NCBI GenBank assembly: GCA_946478895.1
Contig: CAMLDY010000046.1
Coordinates: 1-19,217 of the forward strand
From: an uncultured Gemmatimonadota bacterium
GTDB lineage: Bacteria; Gemmatimonadota; Gemmatimonadetes; Gemmatimonadales; Gemmatimonadaceae
Length of the DNA: 19,217 bases
Reading direction: 5' to 3'
This document shows positions 7,472 to 13,052 of this stretch, one piece after another (position 1 is the stretch's first letter; each line of letters opens with the position of its first letter). The notes beneath the pieces are model-generated. The model worked only from the letters and a program-made list of their open reading frames with translations. It did not search any database and had not been told where the DNA came from. The position numbers and the translations under genes were made by a program.

Positions 7472-8395
7472 TCAGAGCCGTTGCTCCATCCCGGGATTCG
7501 GTCGGCTGGGATCGCGATCGCCATCGGCGATGATCTCGTCCTCGAGCTCGCTGTCGATCTCGGCATCCGCGATCATCCCATCTTCCAGCTCGTCCTCGTC
7601 CGGAATCCCGACGTCGTCGAGTGCCTGGCGCTCGAGGTCATCGAGCTCGGTCTGGTGCTGCAGCTCGAGCAGGAGATCGCTGATGCGACAGAAGCTCTTG
7701 CGATGGTGCGGCGTGATGCCGTGCAGCGTGAGGCCGGTGACGTGCTCGCGCGTGGTATAGCCGGCGTTGTGCTCCCAAATATAGTGCGGATAGCGTTTGG
7801 CGAGCCGCGTCATCAACAGGTCGCGGGTTACCTTGGCGAGAATTGACGCGCATGCGATGCTGAAGCAGCGCGAATCGCCACGCACCACCGCCGTATGCGG
7901 AATGGGCAGCGTCCGCATGCGGCGGCCATCGATCACCACGTGATCGGGCGGCACCTTGAGCCGCTCGAGCGCGCGCCGCATCGCCAGCACGCTCGCCTGA
8001 TAGATGTTGATGGTGTCAATCTCTCGCACCGAAGCGGCGCCCAGCGCGTACGCGACTGCGCGCTCCCGAATTTTTCCAGCGAGTCGCACACGCTGGTCGT
8101 GGGTGAGGCGCTTCGAGTCGTCGACTCCCGCGATGGCGCGGATGTCGGCGGGCATGATGACGGCGCAGGCCAGAACGGGGCCGGCGATCGGACCTCTTCC
8201 TACTTCATCGACGCCGGCGAGAAGCGGTCCCTTGTCGCGCCTTAGATCTCGCTCGATTGTCGTCCAGCGCTTGCGACGCGGCACGAGACGGCGACGCGGC
8301 TTGGCGCCGGGAGCGTTTGGATTGGGACCGGTTGGACTAGGATCGGTTGGCTCAGGGGTCGACTGGCTGCTGCCCGATTCGACCTCTTCCTGCAT
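7472..8395 (-). CDS. rnhB: Ribonuclease HII with extended N- and C-terminal tails
   Basis: RNase HII removes ribonucleotides and RNA from RNA-DNA hybrids. The core (about 58-240) has the four acidic residues in family spacing: D63 and E64 in GVDEVGRGPIAGP, D156 in VIDGRR and D174 in RGDSRCFS, followed by ASILAKVTRD. At 307 residues it is about 100 longer than usual. There is a Pro/Ser/Thr-rich N-terminus that turns basic (RRRLVPRRKRW, 34-44), and a strongly acidic C-terminal tail (about 248-300, e.g. DEDELEDGMIADAEIDSELE). If translation began later, the N-terminal part would shrink. rnhB follows rplS closely, as in many bacteria. Confidence 0.95.
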   Translation of the reverse strand: MQEEVESGSSQSTPEPTDPSPTGPNPNAPGAKPRRRLVPRRKRWTTIERDLRRDKGPLLAGVDEVGRGPIAGPVLACAVIMPADIRAIAGVDDSKRLTHDQRVRLAGKIRERAVAYALGAASVREIDTINIYQASVLAMRRALERLKVPPDHVVIDGRRMRTLPIPHTAVVRGDSRCFSIACASILAKVTRDLLMTRLAKRYPHYIWEHNAGYTTREHVTGLTLHGITPHHRKSFCRISDLLLELQHQTELDDLERQALDDVGIPDEDELEDGMIADAEIDSELEDEIIADGDRDPSRPNPGMEQRL

Positions 8396-8405
8396 CGAGT
8401 GCTAC

Positions 8406-8422
8406 GCCTCGCGGAGCGAGGT
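8406..8422 (-). promoter_or_regulatory. Small hairpin in the rplS-rnhB spacer
   Basis: CCTCGC-GGA-GCGAGG is a perfect 6-bp stem with a 3-base loop in the 34-bp gap between the two genes. No T-run follows on either strand, so it is more likely an mRNA-stability or processing element than a terminator. In GC-rich DNA a short stem like this can also arise by chance. Confidence 0.3.
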
Positions 8423-8429
8423 GGGCGCT

Positions 8430-8840
8430 CTACGCCTCGACCCCGGCCTCGGCCGTGGTCTCTGCAACCGTCTCGGCGCCGGGGACGACGACTCCCTTCG
8501 CCTTACGCTCTCTGATGCGGGTTGCCTTGCCGGTGAGGTGGCGCAGGTAGTAGAGCTTGGCCCGACGTACGCGTCCACGACGCACCACCGAGATCTCCGA
8601 GATCATCGGGCTGTGGAGCGGGAAGATGCGCTCGACCCCGATTCCGTTGGAGATCTTCCGAACGGTGAAGGTCGCGCTGACTCCGCCCCCGCGCTTGGCG
8701 ATGCAGACGCCCTCGAAGGCCTGGAGTCTTTCCTTGTCGCCCTCGCGGACGCGTACGTTGACGCGGAGGGTGTCACCGGCCCGGAACGGGGGAACGTTGT
8801 CGCGGAGCCACTCTTTCTGGGTGTCGATGAAGGGATGCAT
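8430..8840 (-). CDS. rplS: 50S ribosomal protein L19
   Basis: L19 of the large ribosomal subunit, at the 30S-50S interface. The full family core is present: [20 protein letters not shown] (19-38), [21 protein letters not shown], and the basic [16 protein letters not shown] (85-100). At 136 residues it carries a short Ala/Glu-rich tail (about 120-136) beyond the usual end. It normally follows trmD directly; here a 443-bp repeat-filled gap precedes it, so it may need its own promoter. Confidence 0.97.
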   Translation of the reverse strand: MHPFIDTQKEWLRDNVPPFRAGDTLRVNVRVREGDKERLQAFEGVCIAKRGGGVSATFTVRKISNGIGVERIFPLHSPMISEISVVRRGRVRRAKLYYLRHLTGKATRIRERKAKGVVVPGAETVAETTAEAGVEA

Positions 8841-8909
8841 ATGACGCTCGGGGCTGGGGTTAACAGCCTGGTAAAGACGTGTTTAAGGTGTTTGCGGGTA
8901 GCCATCAAA

Positions 8910-8937
8910 AGTAAACCTTTACCGAGAGTTATGCCAA
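8910..8937 (-). promoter_or_regulatory. rplS: Possible sigma-70-type promoter for rplS
   Basis: On the minus strand TTGGCA (8932-8937) and TTTACT (8910-8915) are 16 bases apart, matching the consensus at 5 of 6 and 4 of 6 positions. A start just downstream would leave a leader of about 65 bases before the rplS ATG. It rests on pattern matching alone. Confidence 0.35.
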
Positions 8938-8972
8938 TCCCTAGCCATCGCGGGGGATCGAGTCGGCCCCTT

Positions 8973-9034
8973 GACCGACCACCACATGAAAGGAAGCTGG
9001 CAGCCTCAAGCCTACCAGCTCTACGCCGACAGCT
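8973..9034 (+). repeat. Dispersed repeat family A, copy 2
   Basis: Same orientation as copy 1. The shared part runs from CCACCACATGAA to CTACGCCGACAGCT, about 75% identical with one or two gaps. The leading GTGGCC hairpin arm is degraded. A further match (CGTCCGGAT at about 9058-9066) suggests the unit may extend beyond the core. Confidence 0.6.
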
Positions 9035-9115
9035 CTCGGGAAGCTTCGCGTCTCGTCGTCCGGATCCGCAGTTGGAATGGCGAAATGACCCATACGTGAC
9101 GCGCTCCCAGCAGCA

Positions 9116-9153
9116 AGCTGACTACGCTTAAAGCTCCCCGCTTTTGTTTTGTG
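9116..9153 (-). repeat. Dispersed repeat family A, degenerate partial copy
   Basis: On the minus strand this reads AAGCGGGGAGCT, then TTAAGCGTAGTCAGCT. It matches the middle and end of the family A unit with about a dozen internal bases missing. It is the weakest copy. Confidence 0.4.
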
Positions 9154-9191
9154 GATGCAGGTAGAAGCGCCGCGTTCGATTCCCCGCGAAA

Positions 9192-9261
9192 AGCTGTCAG
9201 CGTAGCCGCTGTAAAGCTTGGAGCTGCCCGCTTATGTACGAGAGGTGGCCCGCCAGGCCAC
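9192..9261 (-). repeat. Dispersed repeat family A, copy 3 (inverted)
   Basis: The reverse complement aligns without gaps over all 70 bases of copy 1, with about 53 matches. It keeps the end hairpin (GTGGCC, then GGCCAC), the AAGCGGGCAGC block and the final GACAGCT. It lies 22 bp beyond the trmD stop codon, a position like that of copy 1 after the beta-propeller gene. Confidence 0.7.
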
Positions 9262-9283
9262 TCGACGCTCTACGCCGAGACAA

Positions 9284-9940
9284 TCACTCCCTCTCTCGAG
9301 TTAACCGAGCCCCCTCCTCCTCCCTCCACTTCGCAATCCGGGCATGATCCCCCGACAACAGCACCTCCGGCACGGAGTGACCGCGAAATTCAGGCGGGCG
9401 CGTGTAGCTCGGCGCACTGATGCCCCGGCCAAAAAAAGAATCGGTGCGCGCACTCTCGATGTCGGACATCGCGCCGGGCAGCAGCCGCACCGTTGCATCG
9501 ATCACCGCCAGAGCGGCCGCTTCCCCGCCGCTCAGCACAAAATCTCCCAGAGATATTTCTTCAGTCGCGAGATGATCCGCGACCCGCTGGTCGACATCCT
9601 TGTAGTGTCCACACAAAAGCGTGAGCTCCTGTCCAGCTGCAAATCGCTCGGCGTCCGCGTGCGAGAAAACGCGGCCCCGCGGCGACAGCAACACGATGGG
9701 AGGGGTGGTTTTGAGCGCCTCGACCGCCTCGAAAAACGGCTGCGGCTTCATCACCATTCCCGCGCCGCCGCCGTACGGGTAGTCGTCGACGGTGCGATGC
9801 TTGTCGTGCGTGAAATCACGCAGATCGACGATGTTGTAGCTCACGCTACCCGCCGCTGCGGCCCGCGAAGGAATGCTCAAGCCCAGGGGCCCGGCAAAAA
9901 ATTCGGGAAAAATCGTGACGACGTTGATTCGGAGCGCCAC
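9284..9940 (-). CDS. trmD: tRNA (guanine-37-N1)-methyltransferase
   Basis: TrmD methylates G37 next to the anticodon using S-adenosylmethionine and so prevents frameshifting. It is a SPOUT-fold enzyme with the trefoil-knot motifs YGGGAGMVMKP (56-66), LLCGHYKDVDQR (108-119) and SLGDFVLSGGE (130-140). The C-terminal tRNA-binding segment is present (PPEFRGHSVPEVLLSGDHA). At 218 residues it is a little shorter than typical, ending just after the WREEEGARLTRER helix. The start is GTG at 9940, sharing one base with the rimM stop (TAGTG), with GGAG close upstream, so it is coupled to rimM. Confidence 0.97.
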   Translation of the reverse strand: MALRINVVTIFPEFFAGPLGLSIPSRAAAAGSVSYNIVDLRDFTHDKHRTVDDYPYGGGAGMVMKPQPFFEAVEALKTTPPIVLLSPRGRVFSHADAERFAAGQELTLLCGHYKDVDQRVADHLATEEISLGDFVLSGGEAAALAVIDATVRLLPGAMSDIESARTDSFFGRGISAPSYTRPPEFRGHSVPEVLLSGDHARIAKWREEEGARLTRERE

Positions 9941-10512
9941 TACTCTTCTCCGCCCGAGATGTCCATGAAGCCAAGGGTGTCGTTGACGATGATTGCGCGC
10001 TGATCGAGGTCCGCGCGGGCGATCACCTCCGGTCGGTACGGAACCAGGACGCTGCCGCGGCTTGTCTCGATGTCGAGCATCACGCCCTGGGGAAGCTCAT
10101 ACCACGTCGTCACCGTCCCGAGCGACTCGCCCTCCATGTTCCGCACCGCCATTCCCACCAGATCGTGAAGGTAGACTTCGTCGGCCTCGAGGGGCGGCAG
10201 CTCGCTGAACGGCGCGAGCAGATACCGCCCACGCCATAGCTCGGCGCTGTCCCGGTCCTGGAGCTCCTCGAACTGGACAATCAGGCCTTTCTTGAACGGC
10301 TTCGAGTGCGCAACGGTGAGGGTCGGCCGCTCGTCTTCACCCTTGACGTCGTGGACCACGGCGAGATCTCCGTGACGATCGCCCGCAAAAACACGACTGC
10401 CGGACGCGAAGACCACGTCCGGCTGTCCGGTGAAAGGCTCGACGACTACCTCTCCGCGAATCCCCTGTGCTTTGCGGATCAGCCCGACGATCGCGTATTC
10501 GGGCTCGGCCAT
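9940..10512 (-). CDS. rimM: 16S rRNA processing protein RimM
   Basis: RimM is a 30S maturation factor that binds ribosomal protein S19 and helps shape the 16S rRNA 3' domain. I start it at the ATG at 10512 (MAEPEYAIVGLIRKAQGIRG), 190 residues; the open frame runs to 10830, but only through rpsP in another frame. The N-terminal beta-barrel part (about 5-95) has the GIRGEVVV segment, and the C-terminal PRC-barrel part (about 105-185) has EVYLHDLVGMAV and LDIETSRGSVLVPYRPEVI. It sits between rpsP (16-bp gap) and trmD (1-base overlap), the classical order. Confidence 0.95.
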   Translation of the reverse strand: MAEPEYAIVGLIRKAQGIRGEVVVEPFTGQPDVVFASGSRVFAGDRHGDLAVVHDVKGEDERPTLTVAHSKPFKKGLIVQFEELQDRDSAELWRGRYLLAPFSELPPLEADEVYLHDLVGMAVRNMEGESLGTVTTWYELPQGVMLDIETSRGSVLVPYRPEVIARADLDQRAIIVNDTLGFMDISGGEE

Positions 10513-10528
10513 GTGCGACTCGTGCGCT

Positions 10529-10855
10529 CTAGGCGCCGGCTTCTTCGCCCGACTTCTCGCTGACGGGAATCGCGGCTGACTTGCGCTCGATCCCGATGCG
10601 CTGCTCGTGACGGCGCTTGAGCACTCCGGCGCGCCGAAGGAGTGAGCGGACAGTGTCGGTCGGCTGTGCGCCGAGATCGAGCCAGTGATTGGCGCGCGCC
10701 TCGTCCACCTGGAGCGACTTCTCACTCTGCCGGGGAGCGTACTGTCCGATGATCTCGATGAATTTCCCATCGCGCGGACTCTGCGAGTCGGCAACGAGGA
10801 TGCGATAGAACGGCGCGTTTTTCCGTCCAACGCGACGGAGGCGAATCTTTACCAT
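10529..10855 (-). CDS. rpsP: 30S ribosomal protein S16
   Basis: S16 of the small subunit, 108 residues from the ATG at 10855, which has GGAG 7 bases upstream. The family N-terminus is exact in form (MVKIRLRRVGRKNAPFYRIL), followed by DSRSPRDGKFIE-like and IGQYAPRQ segments and the SLLRRAGV C-terminal motif. The tail beyond about residue 88 (ERKSAAIPVSEKSGEEAGA) is a low-complexity extension. An intrinsic terminator-like hairpin lies only 23 bases upstream of the start, so the gene may be controlled by attenuation. Confidence 0.96.
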   Translation of the reverse strand: MVKIRLRRVGRKNAPFYRILVADSQSPRDGKFIEIIGQYAPRQSEKSLQVDEARANHWLDLGAQPTDTVRSLLRRAGVLKRRHEQRIGIERKSAAIPVSEKSGEEAGA

Positions 10856-10877
10856 TGTACGGCTCCCTGGAGGGTGT

Positions 10878-10897
10878 AAAAAAGGCGCTCTCGCGCC
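10878..10897 (-). terminator. Intrinsic terminator or attenuator just upstream of rpsP
   Basis: The minus strand reads GGCGC-GAGA-GCGCC followed by TTTTTT: a GC-only 5-bp stem (6 with the flanking A-T) closed by a GNRA-type loop. The T-run ends 23 bases before the rpsP ATG. It could end transcripts arriving from ffh, or act as the switchable terminator of the rpsP leader. Confidence 0.75.
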
Positions 10898-10943
10898 TGA
10901 ACCGGGCTCCTCGCGACGTCGGACTATCCGACACGCACCCGGT
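10884..10943 (-). ncRNA. Predicted structured 5' leader of rpsP
   Basis: On the minus strand ACCGGG (10938-10943) can pair with CCCGGT (10901-10906). This encloses a hairpin GTCGGA-TAG-TCCGAC (10918-10932), extended by GCG/CGC across a small internal loop. The terminator hairpin follows four bases later. Stacked helices ahead of a terminator are typical of cis-regulatory leaders of ribosomal protein operons. I know of no named family matching it; the folding is by eye. Confidence 0.45.
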
Positions 10944-10979
10944 GGTACTGGCATTCGAATTTAATAGGACCGAGGGCTT

Positions 10980-11094
10980 AGGACCAACGGCATTGATGAA
11001 TTCGGACTGATTGAGGAGCGATGACGAAGATTCGGATTCCTGGTCCTCAATGGTTCACTGGCCACTGTAGTCAAAAAGGTGGCAGGTGGGAGAC
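10980..11094 (-). repeat. Left arm of a 115-bp inverted repeat (families B and C)
   Basis: The outer 75 bases (10980-11054) match the reverse complement of 11240-11314 at about 65 of 75 positions without gaps. The arm continues through a less conserved link into the family C segment AAAAGGTGGCAGGTGGGAGA (11075-11094 region). It contains the family B core also found in the tandem array at 2265-2399. Confidence 0.85.
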
Positions 11095-11199
11095 ATGGTC
11101 AGAGAAGCACAGGTAGGAGTTTATCCGGCGCGTTCAAAAGGGGCGTGACGCAGCGAGAAAGCGAGTATAACAACTGCCAACTCTGCATCTCTGCGCAGT

Positions 11200-11314
11200 C
11201 TCTCCCACCTGCCCCCTTTGGGACTAGGGGTGCAGGTGGACCATCGAGGACCAGGAATGCGAATCCCCGTCCTCGCTCCTCACTCAGTCAGCAATCAGCA
11301 ATGCCGTTGGTCCT
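11200..11314 (+). repeat. Right arm of the 115-bp inverted repeat
   Basis: This mirrors the left arm: family C segment (CTCCCACCTGCCCCCTTTGG, 11202-11221), link, then the family B part ending ATGCCGTTGGTCCT. About 105 bases separate the arms, so the whole unit of about 335 bp has the shape of a small non-autonomous element or a very long hairpin. I see no clear target-site duplication and no transposase. Confidence 0.85.
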
Positions 11315-11379
11315 GGTCCTCGATCAACAATGCTCGGTTCCCGCTGGCTGTGGTGGCTCGCTTCTCCCTGCGTTGTCGG

Positions 11380-11559
11380 AAAAGCGACCCATATCGCTCA
11401 GCAATGTCGATGCTGACTTTTTATATCAATCGGGCCGGTAACGATCTGCCCGCAAGCCGCAAGAAGGTCCTCAACCGGGCGAAAGACGAGCTACGCTCCC
11501 TCTACGGAAAAGAAAAGCCCCGCGCGGAACGATCCCCAACCGCCAAGCGCAAAGGCTGA
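11380..11559 (+). pseudogene. 5'-truncated DUF3175 gene remnant
   Basis: The translated segment DPYRSAMSMLTFYINRAG, then LPASRKKVLNRAKDELRSLY and a basic tail, looks like the C-terminal half of DUF3175 (small proteins of about 90-110 residues; recognised from memory). The expected N-terminal half is missing. Upstream of about 11380 the frame continues only into repeat DNA, reaching a TTG at 11218. An ATG at 11404 could still give a 51-residue product, but no ribosome-binding site precedes it. It is flanked by family C repeats on both sides (11200-11230 and 11579-11609). It is on the opposite strand from ffh and rpsP, so it is an insertion or remnant, not part of that operon. Confidence 0.65.
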
Positions 11560-11578
11560 AACCCTCCCGTCTGTCCAC

Positions 11579-11609
11579 GTCTCCCACCTGCCACCTTTTG
11601 GACCAGGGG
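11579..11609 (+). repeat. Family C repeat, third copy
   Basis: GTCTCCCACCTGCCACCTTT and the bases after it match the reverse complement of 11071-11094 at 23 of 24 positions, and 11200-11230 at about 27 of 31. It lies 38 bp past the ffh stop codon and, with the right arm, brackets the DUF3175 remnant as direct repeats. Confidence 0.8.
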
Positions 11610-11646
11610 TCTTACCGAAGCGCCGCGATCCCGAACCAGAAGCCGT

Positions 11647-12984
11647 TTATCGGCCGAACATTCCGGGCATGGACGGCATCCCCATCCGCCCCCCGCCCGC
11701 CATCTTCTTCATCATCTTCTGCATCTCGCGGAACTGATCGAGCAGGCGGTTAACGTCGCTGATCGGACGGCCGGAACCTTTCGCGATGCGCGCCCGGCGG
11801 GAGCCGTTGATGATGCCGGGATTCTTTCGCTCCTCGGGCGTCATCGACAGCACGATCGCCTCGACGTGCTTGATGCGCTTCGGGTCGGCGTTCTTCATCT
11901 GCTTCAGCGCTTTGGTGTTCACCCCGGGAAGCATTTTCAGAATCCCTTCCAGCGGCCCCATTTTCTGGATCTGGCGCATGCTGTTGAGGAAATCGGTCAG
12001 GTCCATTCCTTCCTTGCGAACCTTCTTCTCCAGCCGCTTGGCCTCCGCTTCGTCGAAGGTCGCCTGCGCCTTCTCGACCAGCGTGATGACATCGCCCATC
12101 TGGAGAATTCGTCCGGCCATCCGCTCGGGATGGAATTCCTCGAGCGCGTCGGGCTTTTCGCCGACGCCGATGTACTTGATCGGCTTCTTGGTTACGCCAT
12201 AGATCGAGAGCGCCGCGCCGCCCCGAGCATCGCCGTCCATCTTGGTGAGAACTACACCGGTGATGTGCAGCGCCTGGTCGAAGCCCTGCGCGATCTTCAC
12301 CGCGTCCTGTCCCGTCATGCCGTCGGCGACGAGCAGTATCTCGGAGGGTCGCAATGCTTCCTTGAGCTTCGACAGCTCCTGCATCATCGCCTCGTCGATC
12401 TGTAGCCGCCCCGCTGTATCGACGATGACGACCCGGTCGCGCTCGCGCAGCGCCTCGGCGACACCCGCCCGCGCGATCTTCACCACATCGTTGGTGCTGC
12501 GGTCTGCGTAAACGGGAATCGAAAGATCCCGCCCGAGCGTCTCGAGCTGATCGATTGCCGCGGGGCGATACACGTCCGCGGCGATGAGTCGAGTGGAACG
12601 ACCTTCAGCCTTGAGCTTCCGCGCCAGCTTGGCCGCTGTCGTCGTCTTCCCCGAGCCCTGGAGCCCGACCATCATCACCACTGACGGCGGGACTGTACCG
12701 AGCTTGAGTCCCTCACGCTGCTCGCCGAGCATCGCGGCGAGCTCCTCGTGGACGATCTTGACCAGCTGTTGCCCTGGCGAAACGGTGCTCAGCGCGTTGA
12801 CGCCAGTGGCCTTTTTCTCGACACGTTCCAGGAACTCGCGCGTCAATTGGAAGTTGACGTCGGCCTCGAGCAGAACCCGCCGGACCTCGCGCAGCCCTTC
12901 CTTGATGTCGGCTTCGGTCAGGACGCCGCGGCCACGCAGGCGGGCGAACGTGGCTTCGAGCTTCTCGCTCAGATCTTCGAACAT
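11647..12984 (-). CDS. ffh: Signal recognition particle protein Ffh (SRP54)
   Basis: Ffh is the GTPase that, with 4.5S RNA, binds signal sequences emerging from the ribosome and delivers them to FtsY at the membrane. Full length at 445 residues. Helical N domain about 1-90; G domain with GLQGSGKTTT (107-116), DVYRPAAIDQL, DTAGR (189-193), TKMDGDARGG (247-256) and IGVGEKPDAL. The methionine-rich M domain starts at about 325, with GSGRPISDVNRLL and a Met/Gly C-terminus (KMMKKMAGGGRMGMPSMPGM). It starts 68 bp from the divergent lon gene. It usually stands next to rpsP, which is still downstream but 790 bp away. Confidence 0.98.
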   Translation of the reverse strand: MFEDLSEKLEATFARLRGRGVLTEADIKEGLREVRRVLLEADVNFQLTREFLERVEKKATGVNALSTVSPGQQLVKIVHEELAAMLGEQREGLKLGTVPPSVVMMVGLQGSGKTTTAAKLARKLKAEGRSTRLIAADVYRPAAIDQLETLGRDLSIPVYADRSTNDVVKIARAGVAEALRERDRVVIVDTAGRLQIDEAMMQELSKLKEALRPSEILLVADGMTGQDAVKIAQGFDQALHITGVVLTKMDGDARGGAALSIYGVTKKPIKYIGVGEKPDALEEFHPERMAGRILQMGDVITLVEKAQATFDEAEAKRLEKKVRKEGMDLTDFLNSMRQIQKMGPLEGILKMLPGVNTKALKQMKNADPKRIKHVEAIVLSMTPEERKNPGIINGSRRARIAKGSGRPISDVNRLLDQFREMQKMMKKMAGGGRMGMPSMPGMFGR

Positions 12985-13052
12985 AGCCTTTAAACTTAGG
13001 CGCCGTTAACTTCTGAAACAACTGAAGCACCATGACGTTACAGAGGAACTGA
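12985..13052. promoter_or_regulatory. Divergent ffh-lon promoter region
   Basis: These 68 bp must carry the start signals for both ffh (minus) and lon (plus). On the plus side GAGGA (13043-13047) is a good ribosome-binding site for the lon ATG at 13053. I see no convincing -35/-10 pairs, and no CIRCE-type dyad that would mark heat-shock control of lon. Confidence 0.4.

Larger units (their letters stand above)
8841..9283. other. trmD-rplS spacer with several family A repeats
   Basis: No gene is visible in this 443-bp gap. It contains a possible rplS promoter (8910-8937) and three copies of dispersed repeat family A, one direct (8973-9034) and two inverted (9116-9153 partial, 9192-9261 full). 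The family usually has these two genes adjacent, so the spacer looks like accumulated repeat insertions inside an operon. Confidence 0.75.
10856..11646. other. ffh-rpsP spacer: inverted repeat, DUF3175 remnant and rpsP leader
   Basis: This 790-bp gap splits genes that are commonly adjacent. From right to left it holds a third copy of a short repeat (11579-11609), a 5'-truncated DUF3175 gene (11380-11559), a long inverted repeat (10980-11094 / 11200-11314), and the structured leader of rpsP (10878-10943). Confidence 0.8.

Noticed and set aside
8603..8908. Possible leader peptide upstream of and overlapping rplS (starting [10 protein letters not shown])
   Set aside because: No ribosome-binding site, and the frame runs through rplS as a Ser/Pro/Arg-rich shadow.
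9170..9186. TTCGATT with short flanks, resembling a tRNA T-arm
   Set aside because: Only three of five stem pairs form and no other tRNA arms are nearby.
10856..10954. N-terminal extension of S16 (33 residues from an ATG at 10954)
   Set aside because: S16 starts at MVKIRLRR with a good ribosome-binding site; the extension would translate the terminator hairpin.
10961..10987. Possible promoter for rpsP (TTGGTC, 15 bases, TATTAA) overlapping the inverted repeat edge
   Set aside because: Match to consensus is poor and the spacing short; kept only as a place to look when mapping transcription starts.
11079..11441. 120-codon plus-strand frame
   Set aside because: Built from the inverted repeat; no ribosome-binding site and no similarity to anything I recognise.
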